A DNA stretch of 64,000 nt from Gossypium raimondii (GCF_025698545.1 NC_068575.1:57235980-57299979); one strand, 5' to 3'. Counted from the stretch's first letter, positions 12,230 to 24,524 are shown. The notes: generated by a model not told the origin, from the sequence alone. Numbers and translations: made by a program.

Positions 12230-12353
12230 ATTAAGAAACTTGTCAATAATCAATCATAATTTAATAAATATAATGTATGAACTCCGAGACAGGATTAAGA
12301 TGGGAAATGTAAATTTAGCGAAAGAGTACAAAAAGCACATGATCTAATGGCAT

Positions 12354-12747
12354 TAGAGGTGCTCATGGGTAGGGCTGGGCCGGGTTCGGGACGGGCCCAT
12401 AAAAAATTATGGCCCGGGCTCGGGCCCGACCCAAAATATGGGCCTGAAATTTTGCCCAGGCCCGGCCTGACCCATTTTTTTAATAAATACCAAAATTTTA
12501 TTTTTAAAATTAAAAATTTTTAAAAAGTATTTTAAAAAAATTTTAAAATTAAAAAATAATAAAAAAAGTATTTTAAAAATATTTTAAAATTAAAATATTT
12601 TAAAATTATATATATTTATTATATCGGGCCGGGCTCGGGCCAAAAAAGTGGTGCCCGAAAACGGGCCTCATTTTTTTACCCAAACCCTCTCATATTTCGA
12701 GCGAGCTGTCGGGCCAGGCCGGGCTGACCAGCCCATGAGCACCTCTA
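12354..12747. mobile_element. hAT-type MITE with perfect target duplication
   Basis: A 394 bp element with terminal inverted repeats TAGAGGTGCTCATGGG and CCCATGAGCACCTCTA, flanked by the 8 bp duplication AATGGCAT (12346-12353 and 12748-12755). An 8 bp duplication and a TAGRGGTG end are diagnostic of hAT. The subterminal zones are GC-rich (GGGCCGGG, GGCCCGGGC) and the middle is almost pure A/T. There is no coding capacity, so it is non-autonomous. Confidence 0.92.
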
Positions 12748-13789
12748 AATGGCATTATCTTTCCGCAATTGGTATTTTTAATTCATATTTATGTCTTCCC
12801 TTTCCATGGTTAATGTCAATAAAATATTTATTAACATTCAATACCCTATGATCTATAAATCCCATCTACTAACCATAGAACCTACATACATCAATGCAAC
12901 TTCCAATTACAAAATTGGGTTGACCCCAATGGAAACAACTTTACCATAAAAATATAAACTCCAACCATCCATACAAAATATTATTTTAATTAAATATGCT
13001 TTTGCTATTAAATGTAGCATCACAACATATGATTCTATTTTTCAATAAATTCTAGAAGAAAAATATTTTTTATTCTTTTTCAAATTTTTAATTATTTATT
13101 TTAATTGATTTAATTAAATTTAAGTTAATTTTAAAAGAGTATTAAATATGGATAAATGTATAATAATAATTTTATATCTTCAAAAATAGTAAATTAATAT
13201 TTTTTATTGGTGCTTAAAATTTAAAATTTTTAAGAGGATCGTCATATAAGTTAGGCATAATAACATATTTAGCACTCTAACTTTACGAAAATATTATTTT
13301 AGCCCTTTATTTAATTTTTTTATCTTTTTTCGCTTAAACTTGTCTTGTTAGTAAAATCATTCTAAAATGAATGAAAAGATGATGTTTGTTATTAAAATTT
13401 TAAAATTAAAATATTTTAAAAAATTAATCGAGTTGCTAATACGCGTGGCACTCCACATGTATGTCACATTAGCAAAGTTAACAAACGTTAATTTTTATCC
13501 ATTTTGAGGTGATTTGACAAACAATACAAATTTAATGACTAAAAGAGACGAGAAATTAAATAAAATTATAAAATAGAAGAGAAAAGCATTATTGCTATAA
13601 GTATTCGCATGATTTTATATCGAGTTTTACATATTATTTACGTTATTTTTATGTTGTGTAATATTTTAATTATGTTATATCATATCTTGCACACCTATCT
13701 TAAAAATGAAATCATTTTTCGGGCTCCTTGAGTTATTTTACATTTTTCTGAATTATTATAATTGAATATTGTATAAAATACAAAAGCAG

Positions 13790-14716
13790 TAAGGGTGTAA
13801 AAATCCTTCAAACTTAAAAAAAAAAACAATTAAACCCTTTTTTTTGCACTTAATTGAGCATTTGAACTTTTAAAATGCATCAAAAAGGCCCTCAAACTTC
13901 TTCAAAAAAAGCAATTAAGCCCCTACTTTTTTTTCTCACTCAATTGGATACTTGAACTTTCAAAATGTATCAAAAAGACCCTCAAAAATTTTCAAAAAAG
14001 CAATTAAGCCCACTCTTATTAAAATTAGAAAAAACAATAAATTTTAGAAAAATTATTAAATTTTATTAAAAATTAAAATTTATTAAAATGTAGCTTTTTT
14101 TTAAATCGTAAAAATAAAAAAATTGTAAAATTTTATAAAATCATAAAAATTAATGACCCTAGTTTTTTTTATTAAAGTCATCATGTGTCGCAACACAGCG
14201 TGACATGTGGCGAAAAATGATAAAAATAAAATTCAATAAAAGTTATAGAAAAATTATAAAATGTTTCTTTTGGTACAATAATTTTTATAATTTTTTACTG
14301 AAATTTATATTTCTTTACATTTTGTATAATTTTCTTACAATTTATAAAATTTTATAATTTTCATATTTCTATATATTTTATATATTTTATGATTTTATAA
14401 AATTTTACAATTTTTATATTTTTTACGATTTTTATAATTTTTTTCTAATTTTTAATATTAGAATTTTTATTAAAATTTAATAATATTTATAGTTTTATTG
14501 ATTTAAATTTTTTCTAATTTTTAATAAAAGCGAGAGCTTAATTTTTTTGAAAAATTTGAGGGTCTTTTAATGTATTTTAAAATTTTAAATATCCAATTGA
14601 GTGCAAAAAAAGAATAGTAGCTTTTTTTTTTTTGAAGATTTGAGAGTTTTTTTTAATATATTTTAAAATTTTAAGTACCCAAATAAGTAAAAAAAATAAA
14701 GGCTTTTTTCACCTTA
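13790..14716. mobile_element. Long inverted-repeat MITE, absent from the paralogous site
   Basis: The ends are TAAGGGTG and CACCTTA. Long degenerate arms repeat a theme of AATTAAGCCC, CTTGAACTTT and AAAAGACCCTCAAA on the left, which returns as the reverse complement on the right. The centre, about 14160-14215, includes CATCATGTGTCGC and GCGTGACATGTGGCG. The paralogous flank at about 22411-22440 runs from GCATAAAATA straight to ATAAATCTAG, an empty site. The target duplication is not clean, so the ends are good to about 15 bp. Confidence 0.7.
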
Positions 14717-14820
14717 AGCAAAATATAAATAATAGTAATAAATCTAGTTGCTGACCGCATCTTCCTTGACCTTATTATCTTGGTCACTTCTTGTCCGCTC
14801 CACCTCGCTTTGCCACATTA

Positions 14821-14968
14821 AGGTGGGTTTGGATGGGTGATTGGGTGCGGTGCGTTTAACTTTCTTTGGGTCTCACGCTACAGTATCGCTACAGTATCTA
14901 ATCTCACCGCCACTGCTGTTTTTACACTAACCGTAGATAAACGCACCGCCCATCCAAACTCACCCTAA
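14821..14968. mobile_element. PIF/Harbinger-like MITE
   Basis: A 148 bp element with ends AGGTGGGTTTGGATGGG and CCCATCCAAACTCACCCT, flanked by TTA (14818-14820 and 14969-14971). It is GC-rich for this region and has an internal CGCTACAGTATCGCTACAG. The paralogous site near 22530 (CCCAATTAATCTCC) lacks it. TTA duplication plus a G(G)GTGNGTTTGGATGG end fits Tourist-like Harbinger MITEs. Confidence 0.8.
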
Positions 14969-15100
14969 TTAGTTGTATACTTGTATTAAATATGTAAATT
15001 CAATATTAATTTTAACTAAAATCAATTTTTAGTATAAATTTAACAAACTAAATGTTTTAAATTTTATTATTGCAAAGACAATACCTTCATAAATATAATA

Positions 15101-15516
15101 TAAGTATGAAAACAATTACAACAACAAAAATTATAACATGTGAAGTATAACAGTAAAGAAATCAATTTTATTAATTATTAATTCAAAACTTAAATATATT
15201 ATATAACATAAATGACTTGAAAAATGTATTTATATGGACTGTCATAATTCGTAGACAGGCAGAACTCGATTAATTAGAAGAGGTTGAGGAACATAAATGT
15301 GGAATGGAATGAAGAGACTTGTGCTTTGTTTTTTTGTTGTTGGAAGGATGAAGAGGTTTGTAGTTGAGCCGCCAGAACTACCACAAGAGATATCCACCAG
15401 ATCAACGTGAAGAAATAATGGATTGACCTGACCCTGTGCCATGGCTAGTCCATGACCAACACTTTTGAGAAACAGAGAAAAGGCTCTAGTTTATTTCTCC
15501 CACCTTGATTATCTTG
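15101..15516. other. 3' flank of BAHD gene 2
   Basis: AT-rich to 15240, then less biased sequence up to the stop of gene 2, presumably its 3' UTR. A 66-codon minus-strand frame at 15242-15442 shows no family features and is not called as a gene. Confidence 0.4.
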
Positions 15517-16911
15517 TTAAACAACGTCTTTGAGAAACACGTTGAGAAGCCTCTCCATTTCAGGCTTCTTCAAGGCCAACCCAACCTCTATTCCCCTCTT
15601 CTCATCTCTGCTTTCTGCCATGGAAATAGCTTCATTCTTATCGATGGAAACAACCACCACTTTCCACGCCCTTCCCCATCCAAAATCGGTTTCATAAAGA
15701 TCAAATCGTGGCGATCCAGCAACTGTTATTGCTTGTACACTTCCTGCTGCCTCTTTAGCCATTTCGAAAAAGGGTCTCAGCATATCTTTTGCTCCTTCGA
15801 AAACCCCTTTCTCTTTTAATCCCTTCACCATATTGCTTACTTTTTCTGCACCAAATGCAAACCCATGTTCAAAGTCCATGTAGCCTCTAGCCTTTGATAT
15901 ATCTGATAGAACAACATTACAGTTTCCAAAATAGGTTTCTGAGATAGGTGGGTCCAAACGGGACCTGCAATCAGCTGTAAATGCAAGACACACGCTTCTA
16001 TCACCTGCTCCACCTCTTGCTTTGACTAGGCAACTACTTACATAACCAAGCGTAAGCGCAAAAGTTGATAAATGAAGTGTTTTTGAGGTATCAGGTGATT
16101 TAGAGAATACCTTTTCCCTCATTTTCTTGAAATCTTCCGGAGTAATCGTAACTGTGGCTCGAACTAGATTAGGAGCTGCTCCTTTGTCTGTTGAAACCTT
16201 CAAGCTTTTATTACTAATAGTATATGTTAGCCACTGATTCAAATACAGCATATCAAGGTCAAACCCTGTGGGATCTCTGATAACGTCCCTATCGAAAACT
16301 GGGGTTAGTTCTGGTGGCAACTGATGAGAGTTCTGTATGTTCCTTTGCTTGCAAAGGTACGCCCAGGATTTCATGAACATGGTTGTAGTTTTACCATCAA
16401 GAACCGTATGGTGAGCTGTGATTCCAATAGAAAACCCTTTACCAGGAAAAAGGGTTATTTGAAGAGCTAGAATTGATGCTGAATCATCTGAGGATTTCAG
16501 GTGGGGTATCAAAGGATGTAACTCAACAGCTTCATAGATTCCATTGCCGGTGAGACGGTGGAAGTCTGCATTAGACTCGGCAACCGTGAGTGAAACTCCA
16601 TTGTTTGGAGTGTAGGAAATGAAGGGTTTGGGGGCATGTGACGGCCACTTGAGGCTTCCAGCGATGGGGAGGTAATGATGGAGCGTTAGAGAAAGAGAGT
16701 GCTTGAGTTTGGGGAGGATTTCGGAGCTGAAATCTGCAGGAGTTAAGTCGTTAAGGTGGTAAAAGAAGAGCCGCTCAACCGGTGGGATCTGGAACCAGAA
16801 AGTGTCGAACAAAGTGAGCGGCAAAGTGGATTCAGAGGCAAAGTTGGGGAATTCAGGGGATGGTTTGATTTCAGTAGTCTCAAGGATTTTCACAATACAA
16901 GAAGAGGCCAT
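15517..16911 (-). CDS. BAHD acyltransferase, phenolic glucoside malonyltransferase-like (gene 2)
   Basis: An intronless 464-aa paralogue of gene 1, easily aligned over its whole length. The active-site box is canonical here: H168-T-V-L-D172 (HHTVLDGKTT). YFGNC (327-331) and DFGWG (409-413, TDFGWGRAWK) are present, with LPIAGSLKWP, DADFHRL-like NADFHRL and GFAFGAEKVSNM. These motifs place it with CoA-dependent malonyl/acyl transferases acting on phenolic or anthocyanin glucosides; exact donor and acceptor are inferred from clade. The start MASSCIVKILE matches gene 1 (MGSSCTVNILE) and the broken third copy. It shares orientation with gene 1, 7 kb away, consistent with local duplication. Its 5' flank is the duplicated copy B. 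Confidence 0.92.
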   Translation of the reverse strand: MASSCIVKILETTEIKPSPEFPNFASESTLPLTLFDTFWFQIPPVERLFFYHLNDLTPADFSSEILPKLKHSLSLTLHHYLPIAGSLKWPSHAPKPFISYTPNNGVSLTVAESNADFHRLTGNGIYEAVELHPLIPHLKSSDDSASILALQITLFPGKGFSIGITAHHTVLDGKTTTMFMKSWAYLCKQRNIQNSHQLPPELTPVFDRDVIRDPTGFDLDMLYLNQWLTYTISNKSLKVSTDKGAAPNLVRATVTITPEDFKKMREKVFSKSPDTSKTLHLSTFALTLGYVSSCLVKARGGAGDRSVCLAFTADCRSRLDPPISETYFGNCNVVLSDISKARGYMDFEHGFAFGAEKVSNMVKGLKEKGVFEGAKDMLRPFFEMAKEAAGSVQAITVAGSPRFDLYETDFGWGRAWKVVVVSIDKNEAISMAESRDEKRGIEVGLALKKPEMERLLNVFLKDVV

Positions 16912-17439
16912 GGCAGATAATTTTCTCTTCTTTGTTTGGTTAGTCTCCCAACTTAGTTAAGAGATATGGCGGAGTGGAATTATATTTATTATTCAAACTT
17001 GTCAATAATCAATCATAATTTAATATATTCATGATTTACTAAATATGATGTTCCAACTCCAAGACATGATTAAGAAACGTACTTACATTGGAATTTTATA
17101 TTTAGCGAAAGAGTACAAAAAGTTCAAAAAACAAAAAGAAAACACGCATTCTGTTCTAAAAGTGTCGGCTCGGCTCTCTTAACCTGGTCAGCCTTTTAGG
17201 CTTTAAACATGTTTTTAAATTTATTTACTTTTTTTACTAATATTTCACAAATTTATTTATGTTTATTTTTAATTATAAATTTATGAGTTTGGTGTTGTGT
17301 TTGCAACTTGTCTTGACTAATGTTATAATTGTTCACACGTATTTAGGCGTGTTGGTAGGTAATAATATTTTATTATATAAAAAAAAGTTAAGTAAATTAT
17401 AATTATTGATGCTTCATAGATTTAACACTTTTTGGTAAA

Positions 17440-17960
17440 ACAATTACATCATATTCATTTTATCAATTGTTCCCCTAGCTTTATCTTGAATGAGAATTTT
17501 TGAGGCAACATGAGGACATTCGTCATAAACTTGGAGACATGTCCTCCCTTCTGAGCTCAATTTAGCTATACAGTCCGCAACATAATTGTCTCCTCTTGAA
17601 ACATGTCGAATTAGCCAACGCCCTTCCATGTTCATTATCTTTTGGATTCTTCTAAGAAATTGTAATGTCTGAGTCTCCTAATAAATTATCCTGTAAAGTT
17701 TGGGCTACTTCCAAATTATCAGTGTGAATCACAACTCTATTAAAACTATTACTAAGCGACGTAATCATGCCATCCAAAATACCCCAAAGTTTAACCTCAA
17801 AGATGTTGCATTTTTCGAGAAAACAATTAAATCCGAAAATCCAATCCCTATTCTAATCTAGCAACACTCCACCAGCAGACGCTACTCCAGATCCTCGATC
17901 AACTGCTCCATCAGTGAACAAGTGTATCCAATTCTCTAACAATGTGCTAAAAGGATTAGA
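17440..17960 (-). mobile_element. LINE fragment with RNase H-like domain
   Basis: On the minus strand the sequence encodes pieces recognisable as the RNase H-like (RVT_3) tail of plant L1 elements: an upstream VKLWGILDGM block, VVIHTDNLEVAQTLQ, then RWLIRHVSRGDNYVADCIAKLS, which is the classic H-x-x-R-x-x-N-x-x-AD-x-LA-like motif. It is degenerate and truncated, and it lies within the extra DNA of flank copy B. Confidence 0.68.
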
Positions 17961-18860
17961 GATATGGACATTTGACTTATCCCCGTAATGATTCCGCTCA
18001 TACTATTATGCCCATGAATAGGAAATATTAACAATCTCAAGGATTCTCCAAGAGATAGTTAGGAAAATAAAAAGGTCCCTATACGTAAAGTTAGAACTTT
18101 ATATAAAGTTACTTATAATTATGAAATGGTATCTTACGAAAATATACATTTATTTAATATCTATATAAAAGGCTTTTCTATTAATCATTTTTAGTGTGTT
18201 TGCTTGGAGTGTTGATGACTTTGTTGTATGTTGGAGACATTTTAAAGCCTTAAGAAAAGTGTTTTATATGCCTTAAAGCCATCATATTTTACTAATACTG
18301 TCATTTATTTTTCTTGTTTCGATTTTTTATTTATTTTACTAACAATCTTAAGGCTTTAAAATGCATTTCATGTGAAGTGATAATTATTTTGTAAATACAA
18401 AGCGTAAATTTACAAAATAATTATTTTACCCGAGGCTCGGTCCGTTTAAATAATGAGTATTATTTTTTGTCTAAACCCATTTTTCGAGCCTATATTTTTT
18501 GTCAAACTATCACACTTTTAAAGTGGGTCTTCGAGCCTAGACAGGTAATCCAACCCATGATCAGGTCTAGTTGCAACCTATATAAATATAAGCGTTAGTG
18601 TCGTTATATAAGCAGAGGTGGAGTCTCTTTTTTAGACCCCAATAAAATAGTATGACATCATCATTTTTTAAAGACATACAAATATTATTTACACTCAAAC
18701 ATATTTAATAGAATCCTCTCTAATTTTATTTAACCTTAACATAATTATTTAAAAAACAAATAATTAAAATTTTAAAAGAAAGAAATAAAAAAATTTTAAA
18801 TTTGCCTAAACTTTTTCTCAGAAACATTATAAGCGGCAACATTTAAATTTTCAGTCTAGG
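17961..18860. other. Non-coding remainder of insertion in flank B
   Basis: No gene. Positions about 18430-18570 have a GCTCGG/CGAGCC-rich patch, as does about 17165-17205 (GTCGGCTCGGCTC). The two could be the GC-rich ends of a further hAT-like element around the LINE fragment, but I could not pair them convincingly. Confidence 0.3.
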
Positions 18861-19021
18861 ACTTTATGTCTTCCCTTTCCATGGTTAATGTCAATAAAAT
18901 ATTTATTAACATTCAATACCCTATGATCTATAAATCCCATCTACTAACCATAGAACCTACATACATCAATGCAACTTCCAATGTTGGCAAATTACAAAAT
19001 TGGATTGGACACCAATGGAAA

Positions 19022-21586
19022 TGTAATGACTCAAAATTCACAAGCATTGGAAAAGTACATTATCGGGCCTCCGTCTTAGTAAACCGAGTCATTAAAAATT
19101 TTTTATTTGAAGTAATTATGAGTTTAACTGAGTGCTTAATTAGGTATTAATTGGGTGAATTTAGTTTATTTAAGAGGAATTAGAAAAATTTGACTAAATT
19201 GAATTAGGGGTAAAAGTTGAACTATAGATTAATAGAAAATAAAAAGGATTAAAATGGAAATTAAGCCATTAACAAGAAATGAGGCGGCATAAGTGATAAA
19301 AATCTTAGATTTTTATGTTTTAAATATATTAATATATTATTTTATTATATATTAAATAAACTGAATAGATGACAAACGTATGGTAAAGCTTAAAGACAAG
19401 TGTAATAGTAATAATTATATAGGTACACTTGTAGTAAAAATAAATATATGCTTAAATAATAAGTAAAATTTTTTATAATAATATATTATTAATATTATTA
19501 GTTAAAATAAAAGAAATAAAGTAAAGTAAGTAAAACAAAAGAAGAACAGAAAAGAAACAGAGAAAGAGACTAGAAGAAGAAGGGGAAGAAAAGAAAAGCG
19601 GAAAATTGAGATTTTAAAGCTTCAAGTTTAATTGGTAAGCTAAATTTAGCCATTTTCTCTTAATTTTGATGTTTTAGAAGCTTTAAAACAAAGTTTTGTT
19701 GAAATTAAGTGGAGGTTATGGAAGTTCATAGGTTTTTGAACATGATTCATTTTGAACAAGTTGTTAAATTAGGGGTTTAGTTGATAGAATTTCTAGTTAG
19801 AATAGATAAAAGATTGAATTGTAAACTAAGTTATAAGTTTTACATAGTTAGGATTAAGTTATAAAAACCTTAAATTAGGGTTTAATTATGAATATTGAAT
19901 AGTTGAGTTAAATGGGGTAAAAAAATTAAGTAGAAAAGAAGTATGAATTAAACTAGAAAAGTAAGTAAGTTTAGTTAGAATTAAATTGGGAATAAGTAGG
20001 AATTGAATAAATTTTAATTATTTTTATTTCTATTTTTATAATTTAATGCTGTAATTAATATTGAAAATAATTATTATTTTCGTAGCTAACAAAGAAAATG
20101 AGGCATCGGCATCCAAATGAAAAGAAAAGATCGTTGAGGAGTAAACACGTATTTCGGGTTTGTATTACTATAACTTAAACTATTTACTAAATGCATTGAA
20201 ATTGTAATCATGCGACATTTAAAGTAAGGTAAGTAATAGTATTTGAAATTAAGTAAGAATATGTGTGAATATTGAATTATATGTGAATTGAAATAATAGA
20301 TGTTTTGAATTGTTTGAATATTTGAAATTGTTGTGGAAATGAATTCAAAATTAGAAAAGTAAAATAATATCCTATTAACTTATCGGACTAGATTGGATAC
20401 AAATGGCATGCCATAGGATTTGTGATGTGATGAGGAGATTTGTAGTTCGGCCGAGAAGATGATTCTGTCATTATATGCTTCGGTTTATCCGAAGAGGCAT
20501 CTAATGCCTTATTGGTGTGTTTGGGAGGATATGACATATTGGTGTGTTAAGGAGGATTTATATTATTCCGGGTGTGTTTAGGTTGGATATTCTGGTGTGT
20601 TTGGGTGGAATCCACATATCTGTCAGAGTCCGAGCCTTGTTAATAGGGTAAATAATTGAAATGAAAATTTGAAAATGAGATTGATTGATTTGGCACTATT
20701 GAAAGGTACGAGAAAGAATGTATGAGTTAAATTATGAATTGAATTAGTATGTAAAAAAATAAATAAATATGAATTTAAGATTCATGAAGTGATATATAAA
20801 TATGAATATTTAGTTTAAGTGATTTATAAAGATTATGGTCGATATTTGAAATTTTATTATTATTAAATAGTTTAATTTATAATAATACCAATGAGTATGA
20901 AATACTCAGCGTACAGTCGTTTCCGTGTGCAGGTCATTAGAGTTCAAAGTCCAGTTCAGCATCCAGAAAGATCTCGACTCCAACAAGAAAATTTTGGTGA
21001 TGTATTTCTTCCTTTTGTTTAAGTGGCATGTACTAGGTAATTGTACACGAGTCTTATATATAAATGTAAATATAAATGTTAAATGATCTTAGTTGTAAGT
21101 AAATGGTTACGATCTTTTTTGATGATAAATATAGTTTAAAGTTATAAATTAGTAAACTTAGTATTAAATCTTGAAATGGAATGAAAGATATGAATTAGTT
21201 AGTTTTTTTTGTATTAACTTAAGTCTTTATAATTAAAGTAGTAAATCAATTTATTTAGCATGATTTAGTAGTGTTCTAAGGAATAAAATCTTTGATTGAA
21301 ACATTGGTATTGGTTGTTTTGGTTTTTAATTTGCGGGGTTTTATGTAAAAATAAGCGAAATCTTGTTTAAATTTTTCAAAAATTATAAAAAAAATGGAAT
21401 ATTCGAACAAGTTTCGTTTTTTTATATATATATGTTTTGGCCTTTGAGAGTCCATTATATGGATTTTGTTATTAATTTATACTATGAATGTTATTTTAAT
21501 CGTGAATTATTCGTAAGTTGTCTGATAAGTTTAGTAATACCTCGTAACCCTGTTTCGAACGACGGTTTGGGGTTAGGGGTGTTACA
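19022..21586 (+). mobile_element. Solo-LTR-like element, Gypsy type
   Basis: It begins TGTAATGACTC and ends GGGGTTAGGGGTGTTACA. It interrupts a sequence that is continuous in flank copy A (CCAATGGAAACAACTTTACC, about 12929). Flanking 5-mers GGAAA/GAAAA are consistent with a 5 bp duplication. There is no coding region and no second LTR, so it is read as a solo LTR of about 2.57 kb. Internally, about 20510-20615 has four degenerate copies of a GGTGTGTTTGGGTGGAT-like unit. It is a fossil younger than the flank duplication. With no partner LTR, age by LTR divergence is impossible. Confidence 0.78.
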
Positions 21587-22875
21587 GAAAACAATTTTAC
21601 CAAAAAATTATAATAGAAAATATGATTTTAATTAAATATGCCCTTGCTATTAAATGTCAATCAATATTTCATTCAAAATTACAACAATGAAAGGGAAAGC
21701 ATCACAACATATGCTTTTATTTTCAATAAATTCTAGAAAAAATAATCATTTTTTGTATTTTGTTTTCAAATTTTAATTATTTATTTTAATTGATTTAATT
21801 AAATTTAAGTTAATTTTAAAAGAGTATTAAATATGGATAAATGTATAATAATTTTATGTCTTTAAAAATAATAAATTAATATTTTTATTGGTGCTTAAAA
21901 TTTAAAGTTTTTAAAAGGAGGCATAATAATATATTTGACCCTCTAACTTGACGAAAATATCATTTTAGCCCTTTATTTAATTATTTTTTAATATCCTTTT
22001 AGCTTTTAAACTTGTGTTATTTGTCAAATCATTCTAAAGTTATTATTAGTTATTAAATTTTAAAAAATTTTAAAAATTTTAAAATATTTTAAAACATTAA
22101 TCAATTGCTAACGTGACATAAGCGTGGCAATCCACATGTATGTCAAATTAACAAAATTAACAAACGTTAAATTTTTTCATCTATTTTAAGGTGATTTGAC
22201 AAGTAATACAAATTCAAGAACTAAAAATATGATAAATTAAATAAAAGACTAAAATAGAGAAAAAAATCCTATAAGTGTTGGCATGATTTTATAACGATTT
22301 TTACATAATATTTATATTATTTTAATTATGTAATATCATATATTGCAGACCACGTTGAAAGCAAGCTCATTTTGGGGTTATTCTAAATTTTTCTGAATTA
22401 TTATAATTGAATATTGCATAAAATAATAAATCTAGTTGCTGACCGCATCTGATTTGATTTGATAAAAAAACCTGGGGATTCTAAGCATCACTTCCTGGAT
22501 CTTATTATCTTCACCATTTCTTGTCTTTCCCAATTAATCTCCTTGTATATTAAATATGTAAATTCAATTTTTAGTATAAATTTAATAAGCTAAATGTTTT
22601 AGATTTTATTACGTTCAATAATTTTTCATGAAAATAATTTTAAATCTAATTTTATTTTTTTGGTTTGGTTCAATCACTTCTTAATCCATTTGAAAGATTA
22701 TGAATTGGAGAGTATTCATTATAAAATTAAATAAATCAGACTTAAATTTCTCACCAAATTTGTCAGAGCAGAGTGCGAGCTGGCACTTGGAAACCTGTAA
22801 TAGGCACAGATCTGGAACGATTCCATATATTCTGCCAAAAGTTTTATATATATATAAAGGATGAGGGTTTAAGTT

Positions 22876-23165
22876 CAATTTTTTTTAGAAAAAGACCAAT
22901 TCCATTAATCATAAAAGAGTACATCGCAAAAGGCCCAGAAGCCCAGAGGATCAAGACAAATAGTACAAGGGCAATCAAGGCCCAACCCAGTCTCCTTCAT
23001 TAACAAGCGGGGAGGGAGGAGAGTGGCTGGAGAGATCAACATCTTCAGGGCTGTCGTACCCATCCCAACAGATCCATCACTGGAAAGGGTCCAAAAGGAC
23101 CACCTTCATCCCCGTGGAGACTGTTGGGAACACCGACGGCTGTAAATCCATAGCCGTTGGAAGAA
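22876..23165 (-). mobile_element. Possible LINE 3' end
   Basis: Read on the minus strand, the stretch ends with ATTAATGGAATTGGTC followed by TTTTTCTAAAAAAAA, the form of a plant L1 3' UTR plus A-tail. The rest is GC-richer than its surroundings. A target duplication is not evident. Confidence 0.4.
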
Positions 23166-23429
23166 GTAAAATTAAAAAAAATTTCTCAAAATAAAAAATA
23201 TATATAGGTAGTATATATTTTAACCTAAAAGAAATGTTATTTTAACATGCCATGTCAACTTTGTTGTTTCGTCATCAAGACTTGCAAGAATATAATTTAA
23301 ATAAGATTATTTTTATAGTTTAATCGAAATCTTTTACCTGAACTGCGTATTCTCTTTATTTTATCCGTTAACTTTTGATAATAGCAGTAGAAAGAAGTCC
23401 AAACTTGGTCAAAGAAGAGACGTTGTAGC

Positions 23430-24524
23430 ATGGCATCATCTTCCAGTGCAGTGAAAATCCTTGAGACCTGACCACCCGAATCAAACCATCAGCTGCAGCA
23501 CCAGTTCCTCCCTTCCACTCACTTTTTGCTTCAAACTCCCTCCAGTCGAGCCTCTCAACCCAAACTCTTGCAATCTTTCTTCTCTAACCCTCCACCATTA
23601 CCTCTCTATCGCTGGAAACCTCAAGTGGCCATCAAATGCCCCCCAAACCCATCCTTTCCGAATGATGGACTTTGACTCACAGATGCCAAGTCTGATGCAG
23701 ATTTCCGCCGTCTCTCCAGCAACGGAATCTATGAAGCTGTTGAGTTACATCCCTTGATACCTCACCTGACATCCTCAGATGATTTAGCATCAATTCTAGC
23801 TCTTCAAATAACCCTTTTTCCTAGTCAAGGTTTTTCCTTGGGAATCACAGCTCATCACATAATTCTTGAAGGAAAAACTACATCCATGTTTATGAAATCC
23901 TGGGCTTTCACGTGCAAGCAAAGGGACTAAAGAAAACTCAAGGTCGCTACCAGAAGTAACTCCACTTTTTTTTAGGGACATGACATCATCGAAGATCCTA
24001 AAGGGTTTGACTGACCTTGATGTGCTGTATTTGAACCAGTGGCTAACAATTACTATCGGTAATAAAAGGTTGAAAGCTTTCAACAGACGTAGGAGCGTCT
24101 CCGAATCTAGTTCGAACCGCAGTTACAATTCTCCAGAAGATTTCAATAAAATGAGGAGAAAGGTATATTTGTTAAGAGATTTTAAGGATTTCGAAAACGG
24201 GGTTTGCCTTTGCTGCAACAATACGGTGAAGGGATTAACGGAGAAATGGATTTTTGAGAGACTTTGTTTGATTCAAGGAGCCAGCAGGATCTGTACAAAT
24301 TATAACAGTTGCTGGATCGCCTCGATTTGGATGAGAAAGGCCCTGGAAAGTGGTGGTTGTTTCCATTGATAAGAATGAAGCTATTTCCATGGCTGAAAGC
24401 AAAGATGGGAGGGAGTAGGGAAATTGAAGTTGGCTTGGCCCTAAACAAGCATGAAATAGAGCGGTTTCTCTCAAACATGCTTGCAAACCAAAATCAAATC
24501 AGAATACATAATTATCCGAATTGA
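23430..24524 (+). pseudogene. Broken third BAHD acyltransferase copy, inverted
   Basis: The sequence aligns to genes 1 and 2 from start (MASSSSAVKILET) to end (GLALNKHEIERFLSNML), but on the plus strand. The frame is lost: a stop follows codon 13, several frameshifts scatter the homology over three frames, and about 75 codons are missing near 24160-24185, between the FNKMRRKV block and DFKDFENG; that loss removes the YFGNC box. The DFGWG box near 24325 is also destroyed by a short deletion. The active-site box reads HHIILEGKTTSM, sharing the Glu variant and TTSM with gene 1 rather than the TTTM of gene 2. It is tail-to-tail with the RPK2-like gene. Confidence 0.9.

Larger units (their letters stand above)
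12230..15100. repeat. Duplicated BAHD flank, copy A
   Basis: Several blocks match 16990-22620 in the same order. These include CTTGTCAATAATCAATCATA (12239 vs about 17000), TTTAGCGAAAGAGTACAAAA (about 12314 vs 17102), the block from TTTATGTCTTCCCTTTCCAT (about 12788 vs 18863), TTTTAATTAAATATG (about 12983 vs 21623), GGTGCTTAAAATTTAAA (about 13210 vs 21891) and CTAGTTGCTGACCGCATC (about 14745 vs 22433). This is a segmental duplication of the BAHD neighbourhood. Copy A carries three DNA-element insertions, listed separately. Confidence 0.8.
16990..22620. repeat. Duplicated BAHD flank, copy B
   Basis: This is the partner of 12230-15100: same block order, longer because of insertions. Relative to copy A it gained material at about 17130-18860 (including a LINE fragment) and a 2.6 kb LTR-type element at 19022-21586. 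It lacks the copy A elements at 13790-14716 and 14821-14968. Confidence 0.78.

Noticed and set aside
12159-12347. 62-codon plus-strand frame near the hAT MITE
   Set aside because: It lies in duplicated non-coding BAHD upstream sequence; the paralogous stretch near 17000 does not keep the frame.
15242-15442. Minus-strand 66-codon frame just downstream of BAHD gene 2
   Set aside because: No recognisable motif, AT-rich borders, and position in a presumed 3' flank.
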